From contig OY970120.1 of assembly GCA_963705885.1 (NCBI GenBank), forward strand, positions 1,922,001 through 1,986,000: DNA of 64,000 nucleotides. The letters are read 5' to 3'. Each line of letters starts with the position of its first letter. Within the stretch, counting starts at the first letter, position 1. The position numbers and the translations under genes are program-made. This document shows, piece by piece, positions 58,563 to 64,000 of this stretch. The stretch is from MFD01275-c22 sp963705885. Lineage in GTDB: Bacteria; Actinomycetota; Actinomycetes; JACCUZ01. Below the pieces are notes generated by a model. That model was not told the DNA's origin and searched no databases. It was given only the letters and a program-made list of their open reading frames with translations.

Positions 58563-59597
58563 ATGACCGAGTCACCCCAGGCCCGCACGACCATCGTTGT
58601 GCCGGCCAGCCAGCCGATGGTTGCCGTGCTGGGCCCGCGCGACGAGCTCCTCCGGGTCGTCGAGACGGCCTTCCCGACGGTCGACATCTCGGTCCGCGGC
58701 AACGAGATCACCGTGCACGGCGAGCCCGGCGAGGCCGCCCTCGTCGAGCGCTTCTACGACGAGCTCACGACCGTGCTGCGCGCCGGGCAGGGGGTCACGG
58801 TGGAGGCGGTGGAGCGCATGGTCGCCATGCTGCGCTCGGAGACCGGCGAGCGCCCGGCCGAGGTGCTGACCCTCAACATCCTGTCCAACCGCGGCCGCAC
58901 GATCCGCCCCAAGACGCTGAACCAGAAGCGCTACGTCGACGCCATCGACAAGCACACGGTGGTGTTCGGCATCGGCCCGGCCGGCACCGGCAAGACCTAC
59001 CTCGCGATGGCCAAGGCCGTGCAGGCGCTGCAGGCCAAGCAGGTCAACCGCATCATCCTCACCCGGCCGGCGGTCGAGGCGGGGGAGCGGCTCGGGTTCC
59101 TGCCCGGCACGCTGTACGAGAAGATCGACCCCTACCTGCGGCCGCTCTACGACGCCCTGCACGACATGATCGACCCGGAGTCGATCCCCCGGCTGATGAC
59201 GGCCGGCACCATCGAGGTCGCCCCTCTGGCCTACATGCGCGGGCGCACCCTCAACGACGCCTTCATCATCCTCGACGAGGCGCAGAACACCTCGCCGGAG
59301 CAGATGAAGATGTTCCTGACCCGGCTGGGGTTCGGCTCGAGGATGGTCGTGACCGGCGACGTGACCCAGGTCGACCTGCCCGGCGGCACCCACAGCGGGC
59401 TGCGCGTGGTGCAGGAGATCCTCGACGGCACCAACGACGTGCACTTCTGCCGGCTGGCCAGCCAGGACGTCGTGCGCCACCGGCTGGTCACCGACATCGT
59501 CGACGCCTACGGCCGCTGGGACGCCCACCAGGCGGCCGACAGCCGCCAGGGTCGCGGCGCCGGCGGCTCCGGCCCCTCCCGACGCGGCCGCCGGTGA
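58563..59597 (+). CDS. phoH: PhoH family ATPase (PhoH-like, phosphate-starvation type)
   Basis: This is a 344-residue AAA-like ATPase related to the helicase core; its precise RNA-related role is unsettled. The N-terminal KH-like segment (ISVRGNEITVHGEPGEAALV) precedes the ATPase domain. The Walker A is GPAGTGKT at residues 138-145, Walker B FIILDEAQN, and sensor-like MVVTGDVTQVDLP. The protein ends in a Gly/Arg-rich tail. It starts at ATG 58563. The GTGA at its stop couples it to ybeY. The phoH-ybeY-corC-era string is conserved and linked to 16S rRNA and ribosome maturation. Confidence 0.94.
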   Translation: MTESPQARTTIVVPASQPMVAVLGPRDELLRVVETAFPTVDISVRGNEITVHGEPGEAALVERFYDELTTVLRAGQGVTVEAVERMVAMLRSETGERPAEVLTLNILSNRGRTIRPKTLNQKRYVDAIDKHTVVFGIGPAGTGKTYLAMAKAVQALQAKQVNRIILTRPAVEAGERLGFLPGTLYEKIDPYLRPLYDALHDMIDPESIPRLMTAGTIEVAPLAYMRGRTLNDAFIILDEAQNTSPEQMKMFLTRLGFGSRMVVTGDVTQVDLPGGTHSGLRVVQEILDGTNDVHFCRLASQDVVRHRLVTDIVDAYGRWDAHQAADSRQGRGAGGSGPSRRGRR

Positions 59598-60101
59598 CCG
59601 GGCATGACGGCGGGTCGGCGGTCTTGAGCATCGACGTCAACGACGAGTCCGGTGCCGGGGTCGACGTGGAACGCGTCGTGCTGCTCGCGCGCTTCGTGCT
59701 CGACCGGATGCGCGTCCACCCGCTGGCCGAGCTGTCGGTGATCGCGGTCGACGCGCAGACGATGGCCGGTCACGCACAAGCAGTGGATGGACGAGGAGGG
59801 CCCGACCGACGTCCTGTCCTTCCCGATGGACGAGCTGCGCCCCGGGAACGACGACGACGAGCCGGAGCCGGGGCTGCTCGGCGACGTCGTGCTGTGCCCG
59901 GAGGTCGCCGCCACCCAGGCGGCGTCGGCGGGCCACAGCAGGGACCACGAGCTGGACCTGCTGCTGGCCCACGGCATCCTGCACCTGCTCGGGTTCGACC
60001 ACGCCGAGCCGGCGGACCAGGCCGAGATGTTCGCGCTGCAGGCCGACCTGCTGCGCGACTGGTGGTCCGAGCGCGGCGTCGAGGCCGGCGTGACGCCGTG
60101 A
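59594..60101 (+). pseudogene. ybeY: Endoribonuclease YbeY, split by a one-base frameshift
   Basis: YbeY is a metal-dependent RNase for 16S rRNA 3' maturation and ribosome quality control. From GTG 59594 (overlapping the phoH stop) or TTG 59624, the first frame encodes LSIDVNDESGAGVDVERVVLLARFVLDRMRVHPLAELSVIAVD. After TMAG at about 59770 it loses sense. The continuation QWMDEEGPTDVLSFPMDE is in the +1 frame and ends with the zinc site HGILHLLGFDH (H-x3-H-x5-H) and stop 60101. One extra base within 59771-59774 accounts for it. Since ybeY is usually important, a sequence error is as likely as real inactivation. Confidence 0.8.
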
Positions 60102-61483
60102 GCGAGCCGGTCCTCCTCCTGCCCGTCGCGGCGCTGCTCGTGCTGCTCGGCGGGCTCTTCGCCGGCGCCGAGGCGGCGCTCTCGCGCGTCTCCCGGGTGT
60201 CGGCCGAGGAGCTCGAGCGCGACGGCCGCCGCGGTGCCCACCGGCTGCAGCAGGTGCTCGCCGACACCGCGCGCTACCTCAACCTGCTCACGCTGCTGCG
60301 GGTCGCCAGCGAGCTCGTCGCGACCGTCCTGGTCACCGTGGCGGCGCTGGACATCTTCGACCGGGTCTGGCAGGCCATGGTCGTCACCGGGGTCACCATG
60401 GTGGTCGTCTCCTACATCGCGATCGGTGTGTCTCCGCGCACCCTCGGCCGTCAGCACCCGGCGCCGATCGCGCTCGTCGCCGCCCGCTTCGTCCACCCGC
60501 TGGCCCGCTTCCTCGGGCCGCTGCCGCAGCTGCTGATCCTGGCGGGCAACGCCCTCACCCCCGGCAAGGGCTTCCGCGACGGGCCGTTCGCCTCCGAGGC
60601 CGAGCTGCGCGAGCTGGTCGACCTGGCCGAGGAGAACCAGCTCATCGAGGACCGCGAGCGCGCGATGATCCACTCGGTCTTCGAGCTGGGCGACACGATC
60701 GTGCGCGAGGTCATGGTGCCCCGCACCGACGTGGTGTTCATCGAGCGCGACAAGACGCTGCGGCAGGCGCTCTCGCTCGCGCTGCGCAGCGGCTTCAGCC
60801 GCATCCCCGTGATCGGGGACGGGACCGACGACGTGCTGGGCGTGGCCTACCTCAAGGACCTCGTGCGCCGGACGTACGTCCACCGCGACGGCGAGTCGGT
60901 CGAGAAGGTCGAGTCGGTCATGCGGCCGGCGGTGTTCGTCCCCGAGTCGAAGCCGGTCGACGAGCTGCTGCGCGAGATGCAGGCCCAGCAGTCGCACATG
61001 GCGATCGTGGTCGACGAGTACGGCGGCACCGCCGGCCTGGTCACCATCGAGGACGTCCTGGAGGAGATCGTCGGCGAGATCACCGACGAGTACGACGTCG
61101 AGCAGTCGCTGGTCGACGAGCTGCCCGACGGGTCGCTGCGGGTGAGCACCCGGCTGCACGTCGACGAGCTGTCCGAGCGCCTCGACGTCGAGCTGCAGGA
61201 CGACGACGTCGACACCGTGGGCGGGCTGCTGGCCAAGCACCTCGGGCGGGTGCCGATCCCGGACGCGCAGGTGACCGTACGCGGGGTGGAGCTGACCGCC
61301 GAGAGCGCGCAGGGCCGCCGCAACCGGATCGGCACGGTGCTCGTGCGCCGGGTCGCCGATCCCGACGCCGAGGCAGGTGCCGACGCGGACCAGACGCGGA
61401 CCGGGGCCGGCGACGCGCACAACGGTGCGGCCGCGGGCGACGGCACGACCGATCGGGAGCCCGCCGATGTCCGCGACACCTGA
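60098..61483 (+). CDS. CNNM/CorC-family transporter with CBS domains
   Basis: This is a 461-residue membrane protein related to CorC/HlyC and CNNM magnesium-efflux proteins, often labelled hemolysin. The N-terminal DUF21/CNNM region has about four helices (LLLPVAALLVLLGGLFAGAEAALS, MVVTGVTMVVVSYIAIGV). A pair of CBS domains follows (VREVMVPRTDVVFIERDKTL, SVMRPAVFVPESKPVDELL, with VDEYGGTAGLVTIEDVLEEIVGEI). The CorC_HlyC domain and an acidic disordered tail complete it. GTG 60098 overlaps the ybeY stop. Its end overlaps the next gene by 17 bases. Confidence 0.93.
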   Translation: MSEPVLLLPVAALLVLLGGLFAGAEAALSRVSRVSAEELERDGRRGAHRLQQVLADTARYLNLLTLLRVASELVATVLVTVAALDIFDRVWQAMVVTGVTMVVVSYIAIGVSPRTLGRQHPAPIALVAARFVHPLARFLGPLPQLLILAGNALTPGKGFRDGPFASEAELRELVDLAEENQLIEDRERAMIHSVFELGDTIVREVMVPRTDVVFIERDKTLRQALSLALRSGFSRIPVIGDGTDDVLGVAYLKDLVRRTYVHRDGESVEKVESVMRPAVFVPESKPVDELLREMQAQQSHMAIVVDEYGGTAGLVTIEDVLEEIVGEITDEYDVEQSLVDELPDGSLRVSTRLHVDELSERLDVELQDDDVDTVGGLLAKHLGRVPIPDAQVTVRGVELTAESAQGRRNRIGTVLVRRVADPDAEAGADADQTRTGAGDAHNGAAAGDGTTDREPADVRDT

Positions 61484-61814
61484 CCTGTCGGGCGTCCCCG
61501 CCGAGGACGCCAAGCTCGTGACGCTGGCCCGCTCCGCCCGGGCACGCACCGGCGCCGCCGAGGGCGCGGCGGTCCGTGACGGCACGGGCCGCACGTACGC
61601 CGGCGCGACGGTGGACCTGCCGTCGCTGCGCCTGAGCGCCGTGCAGGCGGTCGTCGCCGCGGCCGTGTCCAGCGGCGCCGACGGCCTCGACGCCGTCGCC
61701 GTCGTGGGTGAGGTGCCGGCGCTTGTCGACGCGGACCGTGCCGTGCTCGCCGACCTCGGTGTCGCGACCGTGCTGCGCGCCGGGCCGGACGGCGTCCTGC
61801 ACGGCCGCTCCTGA
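61467..61814 (+). CDS. Cytidine deaminase-like protein lacking zinc ligands
   Basis: This 115-residue protein resembles a cytidine deaminase in size, position and secondary structure (DAKLVTLARSARARTGAAEGAAVRDGTGRTYAGATVDLPSLRL). The catalytic CAE/HAE motif is replaced by S57-A58-V59 (LRLSAVQAVVAAAV), and the downstream PCxxC motif is absent; the protein has no cysteine. It cannot be a classical zinc deaminase. A cda-like gene between corC and era is common in actinobacteria. It may be a non-catalytic fold kept for another role. It overlaps corC by 17 bases. Confidence 0.8.
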   Translation: MSATPDLSGVPAEDAKLVTLARSARARTGAAEGAAVRDGTGRTYAGATVDLPSLRLSAVQAVVAAAVSSGADGLDAVAVVGEVPALVDADRAVLADLGVATVLRAGPDGVLHGRS

Positions 61815-61849
61815 GCGGCCCCGGCGCGTCCGGCGGCCCGGCGCGGGTT

Positions 61850-61855
61850 ACCGTC
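61850..61855 (+). promoter_or_regulatory. Putative -10 (TACCGT) for leaderless permease gene
   Basis: TACCGT ends 6 nt before ATG 61862 in the 47-bp gap after the deaminase-like gene. Confidence 0.5.
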
Positions 61856-61861
61856 GCGTCC

Positions 61862-63046
61862 ATGTTCCGTCGCCGTCGCGTGCCGCCACCTGGGCGGGTT
61901 GCCGTGGCACCACCGCCGCAGGCCGCCCACCACGGTCCGCACGACGCGGTCGAGGTCCCCTACGTGCTGCGGTTCACCGCCGCCTGGTCGTGGCGGCTGC
62001 TGCTGGTGCTGGCCGCGCTCTACGTCGGGCTGGAGCTGTTCGCGCTGCTGTCGGTGGTCCTGGTGCCGGTGATCCTCGGGCTGCTCCTGTCGGCGGTCGC
62101 GTCCCCGATGGTCGACCGGCTGACGGCCCTGCGGCTGCCGCGCGGGCTGGCCACCGCTGTCGTCGTCGTGAGCGGGATCGCGGCTCTGGTGGCCGTGGTC
62201 GCCCTCGTGGCGCAGCAGATCTCGTCGGGGTTCAGCGACCTGCGGGCGTCCTTCGACAGCAGCCTGGTGGAGGTCGAGCGCTACCTCGCGGACCTCGGGC
62301 TGAGCCGCATGCAGGTCCGCGACGGGCTCGATCGCATCCGGGATGGGGTCAGCGCCGGCAGCGGCGGCAACATCGGGGGCACCGTCGTGTCGGTCACGAC
62401 GACCGCGGGTCACCTCGTGGCCGGCCTGTTCATCACGCTGTTCGCGACGATCTTCTTCACCTACGACGGGCGCCGGATCTGGGCGTGGATGGTGCGGCTC
62501 TTCCCGTCCACGGCGCGGGACCGGGTGCAGGGCAGCGGGAGCCGGGCCTGGGCGGTCCTCACGTCGTACGTCCGCGCGACCGTCGTCATCGCCGCCGTCG
62601 ACGCGCTGGGCATCGTGCTCGTCGCGGCGATCCTCGGGCTCCCGCTGGTCATCCCGATCGGGGTCCTGGTCTTCCTCGGAGCCTTCATCCCGATCGTGGG
62701 CGCGACCATCAGCGGTATCGCCGCGGTCGCGGTGGCCCTGGTCGCGGAGGGGCCGGTCTCGGCCCTCGTGATGCTCGCCGGGGTGATCGGCGTGCAGCAG
62801 CTGGAGGGCCATGTGCTGCAGCCGTTCCTCATGGGCCGCCTGGTGCGCGTACACCCCCTCGCCGTGGTCGTGGTCATTGCCATCGGAGGCCTGGTCGCGG
62901 GTGTGTTCGGGGCTCTGGTCGCCGTCCCGCTCACGGCCATCGTCAACACCGTGAGCACCTACCTCGCGCAGGACCGCGCGGCGCGCGTCGGAGCGCACGG
63001 CCCGCCCGCCGGCGTCGGGGCGGCGGTCGACAAGGCCGTCCCGTGA
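61862..63046 (+). CDS. AI-2E family transporter (PerM/YdiK-like permease)
   Basis: This is a 394-residue polytopic membrane protein of the AI-2 exporter (AI-2E) superfamily; the substrate is unknown. A basic/proline N-terminus is followed by about seven to eight helices. The family signatures are LVLVPVILGLLLSAVASPMVDRL, TIFFTYDGRRIWAWMVRLF, IGVLVFLGAFIPIVGATISG and the C-terminal GVQQLEGHVLQPFLMGRLVRVHPLAVVV. It has its own -10 hexamer. Its stop overlaps the era start. It separates the deaminase-like gene from era, which are usually adjacent. Confidence 0.93.
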   Translation: MFRRRRVPPPGRVAVAPPPQAAHHGPHDAVEVPYVLRFTAAWSWRLLLVLAALYVGLELFALLSVVLVPVILGLLLSAVASPMVDRLTALRLPRGLATAVVVVSGIAALVAVVALVAQQISSGFSDLRASFDSSLVEVERYLADLGLSRMQVRDGLDRIRDGVSAGSGGNIGGTVVSVTTTAGHLVAGLFITLFATIFFTYDGRRIWAWMVRLFPSTARDRVQGSGSRAWAVLTSYVRATVVIAAVDALGIVLVAAILGLPLVIPIGVLVFLGAFIPIVGATISGIAAVAVALVAEGPVSALVMLAGVIGVQQLEGHVLQPFLMGRLVRVHPLAVVVVIAIGGLVAGVFGALVAVPLTAIVNTVSTYLAQDRAARVGAHGPPAGVGAAVDKAVP

Positions 63047-63972
63047 GCGGCGACCGGCCGGCGTTCCGTGCCGGCTTCGTGTGCTTCGTCGGGCGCCCCA
63101 ACACGGGGAAGTCCACGCTCACCAACGCGCTCGTCGGCGAGAAGATCGTGATCACGTCGAGCAAGCCGCAGACGACGCGACGGGTCGTGCGCGGCATCGT
63201 GCACCGGCCGGACGCCCAGCTCGTCGTCCTGGACACCCCCGGCCTGCACCGACCACGGACGCTGCTGGGGGAGCGCCTCAACGCCGAGGTCCGCTCCAGC
63301 TGGGCAGAGGTGGACGTCGTCGGGTTCTGTCTCCCTGCGGACGAGAAGCTGGGGCCGGGTGACCGGTTCATCGCCCGGGAGGTCGCGGCACTGTCACGGG
63401 TCGCCCCGGTGGCCGTCGTCACGAAGACCGACCGGGTCGCGCGTGACCGGGTGGCCGAGCAGCTGCTCGCCGTCAGCCGGCTCGGGGAGGCCGAGGGCAT
63501 CGACTGGGCGCACGTGGTGCCGGTGTCCGCCGCGTCCGGTGACCAGGTCGACCTGCTCGCCGACCTCCTCGTGGGCCTCATGCCGGAGTCGCCGCCGCTC
63601 TACCCCGACGGCGACCTGACCGACGAGCCCGAGCAGGTGCTCGTCGCCGAGCTCATCAGGGAGGCTGCGCTCGAGGGAGTGCGCGACGAGCTGCCGCACT
63701 CGATCGCCGTCGTCGTCGAGGAGATGATCCCGCGCGAGGACCGGCCCGCCGACCGGCCGCTGCTCGACGTGCACGCCTACCTCTACGTCGAGCGGGACAG
63801 CCAGAAGGCCATCGTCATCGGGCCCAAGGGAGCCCGGCTGCGCTCGATCGGCACGACCGCGCGGGTGCAGATCGAGGCGCTGCTCGGCACCCAGGTCTAC
63901 CTGGACCTGCACGTCACCGTCGCGAAGGACTGGCAGCGCGACCCGCGCCAGCTGCGCAAGCTCGGCTTCTAG
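63043..63972 (+). CDS. era: GTPase Era
   Basis: Era binds the 3' end of 16S rRNA and checks 30S maturation. The product has 309 residues. G1 is GRPNTGKST at residues 17-25, the effector region KPQTTRRVVRGI, G3 DTPGLHRPRTLLG and G4 TKTDR. The C-terminal KH domain carries VIVIGPKGARLRSIGTTARVQIEALLGTQVYLDLHV. GTG 63043 overlaps the permease stop. It is complete at its C-terminus (RQLRKLGF), 28 bases before the window ends. Confidence 0.96.
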   Translation: MSGDRPAFRAGFVCFVGRPNTGKSTLTNALVGEKIVITSSKPQTTRRVVRGIVHRPDAQLVVLDTPGLHRPRTLLGERLNAEVRSSWAEVDVVGFCLPADEKLGPGDRFIAREVAALSRVAPVAVVTKTDRVARDRVAEQLLAVSRLGEAEGIDWAHVVPVSAASGDQVDLLADLLVGLMPESPPLYPDGDLTDEPEQVLVAELIREAALEGVRDELPHSIAVVVEEMIPREDRPADRPLLDVHAYLYVERDSQKAIVIGPKGARLRSIGTTARVQIEALLGTQVYLDLHVTVAKDWQRDPRQLRKLGF

Positions 63973-64000
63973 GCCGGACCCGGGGAACGCCGCGCGCGGC

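Overview
The window is a contiguous piece of a very GC-rich actinobacterial chromosome. The evidence is the strong third-position GC, the many GTG starts and 4-base stop/start overlaps (GTGA, ATGA), and a gene order typical of Actinomycetia: folC-DUF4233-ndk-mreBCD-mrdA-rodA, TIGR03960-TIGR03936-rne-rplU-rpmA-obgE-proB, nadD-LytR-rsfS-phosphatase, comEA-comEC-holA-rpsT, and hrcA-dnaJ-rsmE...phoH-ybeY-corC-cda-era. The gene set would fit Nocardioidaceae/Propionibacteriales, but the sequence alone cannot fix the genus. I see no prophage, insertion sequence, CRISPR array, origin or biosynthetic cluster.

Layout. 1-11.1 kb: folate and nucleotide metabolism, then the rod-shape/elongasome operon (MreB, MreC, MreD, PBP2, RodA) and a radical-SAM pair. 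11.2-17.4 kb: RNase E/G, ribosomal proteins L21 and L27, Obg GTPase and ProB without ProA beside it. 17.4-21.2 kb: two small conserved-type proteins, NadD, a LytR-C protein with an atypical LCP domain, the ribosome silencing factor and a histidine phosphatase that seems to start at CTG. 21.3-27.4 kb (accessory): tRNA-Ala(GGC), two small secreted proteins, a NarL-type two-component system, a heparinase-like protein with a 3' frameshift and a membrane GGDEF protein. 27.4-36.1 kb: leuS behind what looks like a leucine attenuator, DegV, the ComEA/ComEC DNA-uptake pair, HolA and S20. 36.2-43.5 kb (accessory): a secreted M6 metalloprotease, a decayed phosphotransferase gene and a large secreted nuclease. 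43.6-53.2 kb: LepA, a MOSC protein, an acyl-CoA synthetase, a glyoxalase/AraC pair, a secreted M28 aminopeptidase, HemW, DUF4870 and DUF3097. 53.3-64 kb: CIRCE-controlled hrcA-dnaJ, RsmE, a SigE-family sigma factor with a GerMN/Gmad2 protein on the other strand, then HIT, PhoH, YbeY (frameshifted), CorC, a cysteine-less cytidine-deaminase-like protein, an AI-2E-family permease and Era.

Regulation. At least ten start codons lie 6-8 nt after a TANNNT -10 hexamer, which suggests widespread leaderless transcription. Other signals are a CIRCE operator at hrcA, a short leader peptide with three tandem Leu codons plus competing hairpins before leuS, and several GC-rich terminator hairpins.

Novelty. 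I found no clearly new multi-gene system. The best leads are the leuS leader, the cysteine-less deaminase fold, a terminator arm amplified into a minisatellite after the M6 protease, a perfect 16-bp palindrome between dnaJ and rsmE, and the probable CTG start. Three genes (heparinase, ybeY, the phosphotransferase) carry apparent one-base insertions. These need read-level checking before being called biological.
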